Below, in pieces: positions 51,451 to 63,570 of a DNA stretch of 64,000 nucleotides. Positions within the stretch are counted from its first letter, which is position 1. Every line of letters begins with the position of its first letter. The DNA is from Hydractinia symbiolongicarpus (lineage: Eukaryota > Cnidaria > Hydrozoa > Anthoathecata > Hydractiniidae), in contig NC_079883.1 in NCBI RefSeq assembly GCF_029227915.1, positions 31,498,001 through 31,562,000 of the forward strand. Reading direction: 5' to 3'. A model generated the notes under the pieces. That model worked only from the letters and a program-made list of their open reading frames with translations, had not been told where the DNA came from and searched no databases. The translations under genes were made by a program, and so were the position numbers.

Positions 51451-53075
51451 CCGAAATGAGTTTACTCACAGGGTACTTTTTTTGTATACATTCGACTATA
51501 CGGGCCAAGCCCGGGATTTACGGGAAATCGCGGGTTTTCGTTTGCCGGCGATTAAACCTCTTTCATTAAGCGTCTCATCAAAAATGAAAACATTTTTGAA
51601 AACTACAAGTCTTATGCGTTTTAGTGGTGAAATAATAATTTAAAAAATCGTTCGGGAAATGAGTTTACACCCTGGGTACTTTCTTTGTATTCTTTTGACT
51701 ATACGGGCCGAGTCTGGGATTTACGGGAAATCGCAGGTTTTCGTTTGCCGGCGATTAAACTTCTTTTATTCAGCGTCTCATCAAAGATGAAAACATTTTT
51801 GAAAACTACAAGTCTCATGCGTTTTAGTGGTGAAAAAATAATTTAAAAAATCGTTCGGGAAATGAGTTTACTCCCTGGGTACTTTCTTTGTATACTTTTG
51901 ACTATGCAGGCCGAGTCCGGGGTTTACGGGAAATGGCGTGTTTTCGTTTGCCGGCGATTAAACTTCTTTTATTCAGCGTCTGATCAAAAATGAAAACATT
52001 TTTGAAAACTACAAGTCTCAAGCTTTTTAGTGGTGAAAAAAAAATTTAAAAAATCGTTCGGGAAATGAGTTTACTCCCTGGGTACTTTCTTTGTATACAT
52101 TCGACTATACGGGCCAAGCCCGGGATTTACGGGAAATCGCGGGATTTCGTTTGCCGGCGATTAAACCTCTTTCATTAAGCGTCTCATCAAAAATGAAAAC
52201 ATTTTTAAAAACTACAAGTCTTATGCGTTTTAGTGGTGAAAAAATAATTTAAAAAATCGTTCCCGAAATGAGTTTACTCACAGGGTACTTTTTTTGTATA
52301 CATTCGACTATACGGGCCAAGCCCGGGATTTACGGGAAATCGCGGGTTTTCGTTTGCCGGCGATTAAACCTCTTTCATTAAGCGTCTCATCAAAAATGAA
52401 AACATTTTTGAAAACTACAAGTCTTATGCGTTTTAGTGGTGAAATAATAATTTAAAAAATCGTTCGGGAAATGAGTTTACACCCTGGGTACTTTCTTTGT
52501 ATACTTTTGACTATACGGGCCGAGTCCGGGATTTACGGGAAATCGCAGGTTTTCGTTTGCCGGCGATTAAACTTCTTTTATTCAGCGTCTCATCAAAGAT
52601 GAAAACATTTTTGAAAACTACAAGTCTCATGCGTTTTAGTGGTGAAAAAATAATTTAAAAAATCGTTCGGGAAATGAGTTTACTCCCTGGGTACTTTCTT
52701 TGTATACTTTTGACTATGCAGGCCGAGTCCGGGGTTTACGGGAAATGGCGGGTTTTCGTTTGCCGGCGATTAAACTTCTTTTATTCAGCGTCTGATCAAA
52801 AATGAAAACATTTTTGAAAACTACAAGTCTCAAGCTTTTTAGTGGTGAAAAAAAAATTTAAAAAATCGTTCGGGAAATGAGTTTACTCCCTGGGTACTTT
52901 CTTTGTATACATTCGACTATACGGGCCAAGCCCGGGATTTACGGGAAATCGCGGGATTTCGTTTGCCGGCGATTAAACCTCTTTCATTAAGCGTCTCATC
53001 AAAAATAAAAACATTTTTAAAAACTACAAGTCTTATGCGTTTTAGTGGTGAAAAAATAATTTAAAAAATCGTTCC
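51440..53075. repeat. 4-monomer HOR (812 bp), two copies
   Basis: Bases 51,440-52,251 and 52,252 to about 53,070 align at exactly 812 bp. Markers are TTCCCGAAATGAG (51,451 and 52,263), CAAAGATG (51,781 and 52,593) and AAGCTTTTTAG (52,020 and 52,832). Copy 1 has private TGTATTCTTTTG and GAGTCTGGG changes. The match ends where TTCCCGAAA becomes TTCCGGAAA near 53,072. Confidence 0.85.
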
Positions 53076-56000
53076 GGAAATGAGTTTACTCACAGGGTAC
53101 TTTCTTTGTATACATTCGACTATACGGGCCAAGCCCGGGATTTACGGGAAATCGCGGGTTTTCGTTTGCCGGCGATTAAACCTCTTTCATTAAGCGTCTT
53201 ATCAAAAATGAAAACATTTTTGAAAACTACAAGTCTTATGCGTTTTAGTGGTGAAAAAATAATTTAAAAAATCGTTCGGGAAATGAGTTTACTCCATGGG
53301 TACTTTCTTTTTATACTTTTGACTATACGGGCCGAGTCTGGGATTTACGGGAAGTCGCGGGTTTTCGTTTGCCGGCGATTAAACTTCTTTTATTCAGCGT
53401 CTCATCAAAAATGAAAACATTTTTAAAAACTACAAGTCTCATGGGCTTTAGTGGTGAAATAATAATTAAAAAAATCGTTCGGAAAATGAGTTTACACCCT
53501 GGGTACTTTCTTTGTATACTTTTGACTATACGAGCCGAGTCCGGGATTTACGGGAAATCGCTGGTTTTCCTTTGCCGGCGATTAAACTTCTTTTGTTCAG
53601 CGTCTGATCAAAAATGAAAACATTTTTGAAAACTACAAGTCTCAAGCGTTTTAGTGGTGAAAGAAAAATTTAAAAAATCGTTCGGGAAATGAGTTTATTC
53701 CCTGGGTAATTTCTTTGTATACATTCGACTATACGGGCCAAGCCCGGGATTTACGGGAGATCGCGGGATTTCGTTTGCCGGCGATTAAACCTCTTTCATT
53801 AAGCGTCTCGTCAAAAATGAAAACATTTTTGAAAACTACAAGTTTCATGCGTTTTAGTGGTAAAAAAAAAATTTAAAAAATCGTTCGGGAAATGAGTTTA
53901 CACCCTGGGTACTTTCTTTGTATACTTTTGATTATACGGGCCGAGTCCGGGATTTACGGGAAATCGCAGGTATTCGTTTGCCGGCGATTAAACTTCTTTT
54001 ATTCAGCGTCTCATCAAAGATGAAAACATTTTTGAAAACTACAAGTCTCGTGCGTTTTAGTGGTGAAAAATAATTTAAAAAATCGTTCGGGAAATGAGTT
54101 TACTCCCTGGGTACTTTCTTTGTATACTTTTGACTATACGAGCCGAGTCCGGGATTTACGGGAAATCGCTGGTTTTCCTTTGCCGGCGATTAAACTTCTT
54201 TTGTTCAGCGTCTGATCAAAAATGAAAACATTTTTGAAAACTACAAGTCTCAAGCGTTTTAGTGGTGAAAGAAAAATTTAAAAAATCGTTCGGGAAATGA
54301 GTTTATTCCCTGGGTAATTTCTTTGTATACATTCGACTATACGGGCCAAGCCCGGGATTTACGGGAGATCGCGGGATTTCGTTTGCCGGCGATTAAACCT
54401 CTTTCATTAAGCGTCTCGTCAAAAATGAAAACATTTTTGAAAACTACAAGTTTCATGCGTTTTAGTGGTAAAAAAAAAATTTAAAAAATCGTTCGGGAAA
54501 TAAGTTTACACCCTGGGTACTTTCTTTGTATACTTTTGACTACACGGGCCGAGTCCGGGATTTACGGGAAATCGCAGGTTTTCGTTTGCCGGCGATTAAA
54601 CTTCTTTTATTCAGCGTCTCATCAAAGATGAAAACATTTTTGAAAACTACAAGTCTCATGCGTTTTAGTGGTGAAAAAATAATTTAAAAAATCGTTCGGG
54701 AAATGAGTTTACTCCCTGGGTACTTTCTTTGTATACTTTTGACTATGCGGGCCGAGTCCGGGATTTACGGGAGATCGCGGGATTTCGTTTGCCGGCGATT
54801 AAACCTCTTTCATTAAGCGTCTTATCAAAAATGAAAACATTTTTGAAAACTACAAGTCTTATGCGTTTTAGTGGTGAAAAAATAATTTAAAAAATCGTTC
54901 GGGAAATGAGTTTACTCCATGGGTACTTTCTCTTTATACTTTTGACTATACGGGCCGAGTCCGGATTTAGGGGAAGTCGCGGATTTTCGTTTGCCGGCGA
55001 TTAAACTTCTTTTATTCAGCGTCTCATCAAAAATAAAAACATTTTTAAAAACTACAAGTCTCATGGGCTTTAGTGGTGAAAAAATAATTTAAAAAATCGT
55101 TCCGGAAATGAGTTTACTCACAGGGTACTTTCTTTGTATACATTCGACTATACGGGCCAAGCCCGGGATTTACGGGAAATCGCGGGTTTTCGTTTGCCGG
55201 CGATTAAACCTCTTTCATTAAGCGTCTCATCAAAAATGAAAACATTTTTGAAAACTACAAGTCTTATGCGTTTTAGTGGTGAAAAAATAATTTAAAAAAT
55301 CGTTCGGGAAATGAGTTTACTCCATGGGTACTTTCTTTTTATACTTTTGACTACACGGGCCGAGTCCGGATTTATGGGAAGTCGCGGATTTTCGTTTGCC
55401 GGCGATTAAACTTCTTTTATTCAGCGTCTCATCAAAAATAAAAACATTTTTAAAAACTACAAGTCTCATGGGCTTTAGTGGTGAAATAATAATTTGAAAA
55501 ATCGTTCGGGAAATGAGTTTACACCCTGGGTACTTTCTTTGTATACTTTTGACTATACGGGCCGAGTCCGGGATTTACGGGAAGTCGCGGGTTTTCGTTT
55601 GCCGGCGATTAAACTTCTTTTATTCAGCGTCTCATCAAAAATGAAAACATTTTTGAAAACTACAAGTCTCGTGCGTTTTAGTGGTGAAAAATAATTTAAA
55701 AAATCGTTCGGGAAATGAGTTTACTCCCTGGGTACTTTCTTTGTATACTTTTGACTATACGAGCCGAGTCCGGGATTTACGGGAAATCGCTGGTTTTCCT
55801 TTGCCGGCGATTAAACTTCTTTTGTTCAGCGTCTGATCAAAAATGAAAACATTTTTGAAAACTACAAGTCTCAAGCGTTTTAGTGGTGAAAGAAAAATTT
55901 AAAAAATCGTTCGGGAAATGAGTTTATTCCCTGGGTAATTTCTTTGTATACATTCGACTATACGGGCCAAGCCCGGGATTTACGGGAGATCGCGGGATTT

Positions 56001-56177
56001 CGTTTGCCGGCGATTAAACCTCTTTCATTAAGCGTCTCGTCAAAAATGAAAACATTTTTGAAAACTACAAGTTTCATGCGTTTTAGTGGTAAAAAAAAAA
56101 TTTAAAAAATCGTTCGGGAAATAAGTTTACACCCTGGGTACTTTCTTTGTATACTTTTGACTACACGGGCCGAGTCT
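53076..56177. repeat. Mosaic block with 2-, 3- and 8-monomer spacings
   Basis: A class C module recurs from about 53,523 to 54,132 (609 bp) and again from 54,132 to about 55,753 (1,621 bp). The segment 54,019-54,555 matches 55,640-56,176 at 1,621 bp. A TCCATGGGTAC monomer near 54,915 recurs 406 bp on near 55,321. Some monomers are 202 bp or less because of one-base losses (GTCCGGATTTA, GGTGAAAAATAATTT). Confidence 0.75.
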
Positions 56178-59100
56178 TGGATTTACGGGAAATCGCAGGT
56201 TTTCGTTTGCCGGCGATTAAACTTCTTTTATTCAGCGTCTCATCAAAAATGAAAACATTTTTGAAAACTACAAGTCTCATGCGTTTTAGTGGTGAAAAAA
56301 TAAATTAAAAAATCGTTCGGGAAATGAGTTTACTTCCTGGGTACTTTCTTTGTATACTTTTGACTATACGGGCCAAGCCCGAGATTTAAGGGAAATTGCG
56401 GGTTTTCGTTTGCCGGCGATTAAACCTCTTTCATTAAGCGTCTCATCAAAAATGAAAACATTTTTGAAAACTACAAGTCTCATGCGTTTTAGTGGTAAAA
56501 AAAAAATTTAAAAAATCGTTCGGGAAATGAGTTTACTCCCTGGGTACTTTCTTTGTATACATTTGACTATACTGGCCAAGCCCGGGATTTACGCGAAATC
56601 GCGGGTTTTCCTTTGCCGGCGATTAAACCTCTTTCATTAAGCGTCTCATCAAAAATGAAAACATTTTTGAAAACTACAAGTCTCATGCGTTTAGTGGTGA
56701 AAAAATAAATTAAAAAATCGTTCGGGAAATGAGTTTACTTCCTGGGTACTTTCTTTGTATACTTTTGACTATACGGGCCAAGCCCGAGATTTTTGGGAAA
56801 TCGCGGGTTTTCGTTTGCCGGCGATTAAACTTCTTTTATTCAGCGTCTCATCAAAAATGAAAACATTTTTGAAAACTACAAGTCTTATGCGTTTTAGTGG
56901 TGAAAAAATAATTTAAAAAACCGTTCAGGAAATGAGTTTACTCACAGGGTACTTTCTTTGTATACATTCGACTATACGGGCCAACCCCGGGATTTACTGG
57001 AAATCGCGGGTTTTTGTTTGCCGGCGATTAAACCTCTTTCATTAAGCGTCTCATCAAAAATGAAAACATTTTTGAAAACTACAAGTCTCATGCGTTTTAG
57101 TGGTAAAAAAAAAATTTAAAAAATCGTTCGGGAAATGAGTTTACTCCCTGGGTACTTTCTTTGTATACATTCGACTATACGGGCCAAGCCCGGGATTTAC
57201 GGGAAATCGCGGGTTTTCGTTTGCCGGCGATTAAACCTCTTTCATTAAGCCTCTCATCAAAAATGAAAACATTTTTGAAAACTACAAGTCTTATGCGTTT
57301 TAGTGGTGAAAAAATAATTTAAAAAATCGTTCCGGAAATGAGTTTACTCACAGGGTACTTTCTTTGTATACATTCGACTATACGGGCCAAGCCCGGGATT
57401 TACGGGAAATCGCGGGTTTTCGTTTGCCGGAGATTAAACCTCTTTCATTAAGCGTCTCATCAAAAATGAAAACATTTTTAAAAACTACAAGTCTCATGGG
57501 CTTTAGTGGTGAAATAATAATTTAAAAAATCGTTCGGAAAATGATTTTACACCCTGGGTACTTTCTTTGTATACTTTTGACTATACGGGCCGAGTCCGGG
57601 ATTTACGGGAAATCGCAGGTCTTCGTTTGCCGGCGATTAAACTTCTTTTATTCAGCGTCTCATCAAAAATGAAAACATTTTTGAAAACTACAAGTCTCAT
57701 GCGTTTTAGTGGTGAAAAAATAATTTAAAAAATCGTTCGGGAAATGAGTTTACTCCCTGGGTACTTTCTTTGTATACTTTTGACTATACGGGCCGAGTCC
57801 GGGGTTTACGGGAAATGGCGGGTTTTCGTTTGCCGGCGATTAAACTTCTTTTATTCAGCGTCTGATCAAAAATGAAAACATTTTTGAAAACTACAAGTCT
57901 CATGCGTTTAAGTGGTGAAAAAATAAATTAAAAAATCGTTCGGGAAATGAGTTTACTTCCTGGGTACTTTCTTTGTATACTTTTGACTATACGGGCCAAG
58001 CCCGGTATTTACGGGAAATCGCGGGTTTTCGTTTGCCGGCGATTAAACTTCTTTTATTCAGCGTCTCATCAAAAATGAAAACATTTTTGAAAACTACAAG
58101 TCTTATGCGTTTTAGTGGTGAAAAAATAATTTAAAAAATCGTTCTGGAAATGAGTTTACTCACAGGGTAATTTCTTTGTATACATTCGACTATACGGGCC
58201 AAGCCCGGGATTTACGGGAAATCGCGGGATTTCGTTTGCCGGCGATTAAACCTCTTTCATTAAGCGTCTCATCAAAAATAAAAACATTTTTGAAAACTAC
58301 AAGTCTCATGCGTTTTAGTGGTGAAAAGATAATTTAAAAAATCGTTTTGGAAATGAGTTTACTCACAGGGTACTTTCTTTGTATACATTCGACTATACGG
58401 GCCAAGCCCGGTATTTACGGGAAATCGCGGGTTTTCGTTTGCCGGCGATTAAACTTCTTTTATTCAGCGTCTCATCAAAAATGAAAACATTTTTGAAAAC
58501 TACAAGTCTCATGCGTTTTAGTGGTAAAAAAAAAATTTAAAAAATCGTTCGGGAAATGAGTTTACACCCTGGGTACTTTCTTTGTATACTTTTGACTATA
58601 CGGGCCGAGTCCGGGATTTACAGGAAATCGCAGGTTTTCGTTTGCCGGCGATTAAACTTCTTTTATTCAGCGTCTCATCAAAAGTGAAAACATTTTTGAG
58701 AACTACAAGTCTCATGCGTTTTAGTGGTGAAAAAATAAATTAAAAAATCGTTCGGGAAATGAGTTTACTTCCTGGGTACTTTCTTTGTATACTTTTGACT
58801 ATACGGGCCAAGCCCGTTATTTACGGGAAATCGCGGGTTTTCGTTTGCCGGCGATTAAACTTCTTTTATTCAGCGTCTCATCAAAAATGAAAACATTTTT
58901 GAAAACTACAAGTCTTATGCGTTTTAGTGGTGAAAAAATAATTTAAAAAATCGTTCCGGAAATGAGTTTACTCACAGGGTACTTTCTTTGTATACATTCG
59001 ACTACACGGGCCAAGCCCGGGATTTACGGGAAATCGCGGGTTTTCGTTTGCCGGCGATTAAACCTCTTTCATTAAGCGTCTCATCAAAAATGAAAACATT

Positions 59101-62100
59101 TTTGAAAACTACAAGTCTTATGCGTTTTAGTGGTAAAAAAATATATTAAAAAATCGTTCCGGAAATGAGTTTACTCACAGGGTACTTTCTTTGTATACAT
59201 TCGACTATACGGGCAAAGCCCGGGATTTACGGGAAATCGCGGGTTTTCGTTTGCCGGCGATTAAACCTCTTTTATTAAGCGTCTCGTCAAAAATGAAAAC
59301 ATTTTTGAAAACTACAAGTTTCATGCGTTTTAGTGGTAAAAAAAAAATTTAAAAAATCGTTCGGGAAATGAGTTTACACCCTGGGTACTTTCTTTGTATA
59401 CTTTTGACTATACGGGCCGAGTCCGGGATTTACGGGAAATCGCAGGTTTTCGTTTGCCGGCGATTAAACCTCTTTCATTAAGCGTCTCGTCAAAAATGAA
59501 AACATTTTTGAAAACTACAAGTCTCATGCGTTTTAGTGGTGAAAAAATAATTTAAAAAATCGTTCGGGAAATGAGTTTACTCCATGGGTACTTTCTTTTT
59601 ATACTTTTGACTATACGGGCCTAGTCCGGGATTTACGGGAAATCACAGGTTTTCGTTTGCCGGCGATTAAACTTCTTTTATTCAGCGTCTCATCAAAAAT
59701 GAAAACATTTTTGAAAACTACAAGTCTCATGCGTTTTAGTGGTGAAAAAATAATTTAAAAAATCGTTCGGGAAATGAGTTTACTCCCTGGGTACTTTCTT
59801 TGTATACTTTTGACTATGCGGGCCGAGTCCGGGGTTTACGGGAAATGGCGGGTTTTCGTTTGCCGGCGATTAAACTTCTTTTATTCAGCGTGTGATCAAA
59901 AATGAAAACATTTTTGAAAACTACAAGTCTCAAGCTTTTTAGTGGTGAAAAAAAAATTTAAAAAATCGTTTGGGAAATGAGTTTACTCCCTGGGTACTTT
60001 CTTTGTATACATTCGACTATACGGGCCAAGCCCGGGATTTACGGGAAATCGCGGGATTTCGTTTGCCGGCGATTAAACCTCTTTCATTAAGCGTCTCATC
60101 AAAAATAAAAACATTTTTGAAAACTACAAGTCTCATGCGTTTGAGTGGTGAAAAGATAATTTAAAAAATCGTTTTGGAAATGAGTTTACTCACAGGGTAC
60201 TTTCTTTGTATACATTCGACTATACGGGCCAAGCCCGGGATTTACGGGAAATCCCGGGTTTTCGTTTGCCGGTGATTAAACCACTTTTATTCAGCGTCTC
60301 ATCAAAAATGAAAACATTTTTGAAAACTACAAGTCTCATGCGTTTTAGTGGTAAAAAAAAAATTTAAAAAATCGTTCGGGAAATGAGTTTACACCCTGGG
60401 TACTTTCTTTGTATACTTTTGACTATACGGGCCGAGTCCTGGATTTACGGGAAATCGCAGGTTTTCGTTTGCCGGCGATTAAACTTCTTTTATTCAGCGT
60501 CTCATCAAAAATGAAAAAATTTTTGAAAACTACAAGTCTCATGCGTTTTAGTGGTGAAAAAATAAATTAAAAAATCGTTCGGGAAATGAGTTTACTTCCT
60601 GGGTACTTTCTTTGTATACTTTTGACTATACGGGCCAAGCCCGAGATTTAAGGGAAATCGCGGGTTTTCGTTTGCCGGCGATTAAACCTCTTTCATTAAG
60701 CGTCTCATCAAAAATGAAAACATTTTTGAAAACTACAAGTCTCATGCGTTTTAGTGGTAAAAAAAAAATTTAAAAAATCGTTCGGGAAATGAGTTTACTC
60801 CCTGGGTACTTTCTTTGTATACATTTGACTATACTGGCCAAGCCCGGGATTTACGCGAAATCGCGGGTTTTCCTTTGCCGGCGATTAAACCTCTTTCATT
60901 AAGCGTCTCATCAAAAATGAAAACATTTTTGAAAACTACAAGTCTCATGCGTTTAGTGGTGAAAAAATAAATTAAAAAATCGTTCGGGAAATGAGTTTAC
61001 TTCCTGGGTACTTTCTTTGTATACTTTTGACTATACGGGCCAAGCCCGAGATTTTTGGGAAATCGCGGGTTTTCGTTTGCCGGCGATTAAACTTCTTTTA
61101 TTCAGCGTCTCATCAAAAATGAAAACATTTTTAAAAACTACAAGTCTTATGCGTTTTAGTGGTGAAAAAATAATTTAAAAAACCGTTCCGGAAATGAGTT
61201 TACTCACAGGGTACTTTCTTTGTATACATTCGACTATACGGGCCAACCCCGGGATTTACGGGAAATCGCGGGTTTTTGTTTGCCGGCGATTAAACCTCTT
61301 TCATTAAGCGTCTCATCAAAAATGAAAACATTTTTGAAAACTACAAGTCTCATGCGTTTTAGTGGTAAAAAAAAAATTTAAAAAATCGTTCGGGAAATGA
61401 GTTTACTCCCTGGGTACTTTCTTTGTATACATTCGACTATACGGGCCAAGCCCGGGATTTACGGGAAATCGCGGGTTTTCGTTTGCCGGCGATTAAACCT
61501 CTTTCATTAAGCCTCTCATCAAAAATGAAAACATTTTTGAAAACTACAAGTCTTATGCGTTTTAGTGGTGAAAAAATAATTTAAAAAATCGTTCCGGAAA
61601 TGAGTTTACTCACAGGGTACTTTCTTTGTATACATTCGACTATACGGGCCAAGCCCGGGATTTACGGGAAATCGCGGGTTTTCGTTTGCCGGCGATTAAA
61701 CCTCTTTCATTAAGCGTCTCATCAAAAATGAAAACATTTTTAAAAACTACAAGTCTCATGGGCTTTAGTGGTGAAATAATAATTTAAAAAATCGTTCGGA
61801 AAATGAGTTTACACCCTGGGTACTTTCTTTGTATACTTTTGACTATACGGGCCGAGTCCGGGATTTACGGGAAATCGCAGGTTTTCGTTTGCCGGCGATT
61901 AAATTTCTTTTATTCAGCGTCTCATCAAAAATGAAAACATTTTTGAAAACTACAAGTCTCATGCGTTTTAGTGGTGAAAAAATAATTTAAAAAATCGTTC
62001 GGGAAATGAGTTTACTCCCTGGGTACTTTCTTTGTATACTTTTGACTATGCGGGCCGAGTCCGGGGTTTACGGGAAATGGCGGGTTTTCGTTTGCCGGCG

Positions 62101-63300
62101 ATTAAACTTCTTTTATTCAGCGTCTGATCAAAAATGAAAACATTTTTGAAAACTACAAGTCTCATGCGTTTAAGTGGTGAAAAAATAAATTAAAAAATCG
62201 TTCGGGAAATGAGTTTACTTCCTGGGTACTTTCTTTGTATACTTTTGACTATACGGGCCAAGCCCGGTATTTACGGGAAATCGCGGGTTTTCGTTTGCCG
62301 GCGATTAAACTTCTTTTATTCAGCGTCTCATCAAAAATGAAAACATTTTTGAAAACTACAAGTCTTATGCGTTTTAGTGGTGAAAAAATAATTTAAAAAA
62401 TCGTTCTGGAAATGAGTTTACTCACAGGGTAATTTCTTTGTATACATTCGACTATACGGGCCAAGCCCGGGATTTACGGGAAATCGCGGGATTTCGTTTG
62501 CCGGCGATTAAACCTCTTTCATTAAGCGTCTCATCAAAAATAAAAACATTTTTGAAAACTACAAGTCTCATGCGTTTTAGTGGTGAAAAGATAATTTAAA
62601 AAATCGTTTTGGAAATGAGTTTACTCACAGGGTACTTTCTTTGTATACATTCGACTATACGGGCCAAGCCCGGTATTTACGGGAAATCGCGGGTTTTCGT
62701 TTGCCGGCGATTAAACTTCTTTTATTCAGCGTCTCATCAAAAATGAAAACATTTTTGAAAACTACAAGTCTCATGCGTTTTAGTGGTAAAAAAAAAATTT
62801 AAAAAATCGTTCGGGAAATGAGTTTACACCCTGGGTACTTTCTTTGTATACTTTTGACTATACGGGCCGAGTCCGGGATTTACAGGAAATCGCAGGTTTT
62901 CGTTTGCCGGCGATTAAACTTCTTTTATTCAGCGTCTCATCAAAAGTGAAAACATTTTTGAGAACTACAAGTCTCATGCGTTTTAGTGGTGAAAAAATAA
63001 ATTAAAAAATCGTTCGGGAAATGAGTTTACTTCCTGGGTACTTTCTTTGTATACTTTTGACTATACGGGCCAAGCCCGGTATTTACGGGAAATCGCGGGT
63101 TTTCGTTTGCCGGCGATTAAACTTCTTTTATTCAGCGTCTCATCAAAAATGAAAACATTTTTGAAAACTACAAGTCTTATGCGTTTTAGTGGTGAAAAAA
63201 TAATTTAAAAAATCGTTCCGGAAATGAGTTTACTCACAGGGTACTTTCTTTGTATACATTCGACTATACGGGCCAAGCCCGGGATTTACGGGAAATCGCG
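56178..63300. repeat. 21-monomer HOR (4,262 bp), one full and one partial copy
   Basis: Copy 1 (56,178-60,439) and copy 2 (60,440 to about 63,300) align at an offset of 4,262, one base short of 21 monomers. Shared rare changes include CGAGATTTAAGGG (56,381 and 60,643), the shortened GCGTTTAGTGG, CGAGATTTTTGGG, CCAACCCCGGG, AAGCCTCTCATC, and CAAAAGTG with TTGAGAACTAC (58,679 and 62,941). A few substitutions distinguish the copies, for example near 58,807/63,069. The match is lost near 63,270-63,330. Confidence 0.86.
58981..59180. repeat. Class E variant: TTCCGGAA and CTCACAGGG tail
   Basis: In class E the usual TTCGGGAAATGAG followed by CTCCCTGGG is replaced by TTCCGGAAATGAG followed by CTCACAGGG (seen here just upstream and at about 59,158). 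It follows a TCTTATGCG variant. The TTCCGGAA form is a perfect 8-bp palindrome. Class E tails are scattered at about 11.3, 24.0, 27.9, 28.9, 30.3-30.9, 46.8, 49.4, 53.1, 55.1, 57.3, 59.0, 61.6 and 63.2-63.4 kb. They usually lie immediately before a class A head. Confidence 0.75.
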
Positions 63301-63461
63301 GGTTTTCGCTTGCCGGCGATTAAACTTCTTTTATTCAGCGTCTCATCAAAAATGAAAACATTTGTGAAAACTACAAGTCTTATGCGTTTTAGTGGTGAAA
63401 AAATAATTTAAAAAATCGTTCCGGAAATGAGTTTACTCACAGGGTACTTTCTTTGTATACA

Positions 63462-63475
63462 TTCGACTATACGGG
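63462..63475. other. CENP-B-box-like motif, one base short (example copy)
   Basis: TTCGACTATACGGG reads TTCG-NNN-A-NN-CGGG. The known CENP-B box core is TTCG-NNNN-A-NN-CGGG, so all nine defining bases are present but the first spacer has three bases instead of four. It occurs in monomers with the class A TACATTCGAC junction. Class B junctions read TTTG and lose it. It could be chance; the spacing change would be expected to weaken binding by a canonical CENP-B. Confidence 0.4.
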
Positions 63476-63505
63476 CCAAGCCCGGGATTTACGGGAAATC
63501 GCGGG
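63473..63505. other. Four GGG runs in one monomer, possible long-loop G-quadruplex (example copy)
   Basis: GGG runs lie at monomer positions 9-11, 20-22, 29-31 and 39-41, separated by 8, 6 and 7 bases. This meets a relaxed four-run quadruplex pattern. The long loops make a stable structure uncertain. Class B copies usually lose the fourth run (CGCAGG), and class C copies lose the first and fourth, so the pattern is largely a class A feature. Confidence 0.4.
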
Positions 63506-63548
63506 TTTTCGTTTGCCGGCGATTAAACCTCTTTCATTAAGCGTCTCA

Positions 63549-63570
63549 TCAAAAATGAAAACATTTTTGA
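63549..63570. other. Perfect inverted repeat inside the monomer (example copy)
   Basis: The arms TCAAAAATG and CATTTTTGA are exact reverse complements separated by AAAA, giving a 22-bp dyad at monomer positions 85-106. Most monomers throughout the window carry it intact. Class D copies with ATTTTTAAAA and the CAAAGATG or CTCATT variants break one base pair. Such an element could be a binding site for a dimeric protein or a small hairpin; no function is shown by the sequence. Confidence 0.8.
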
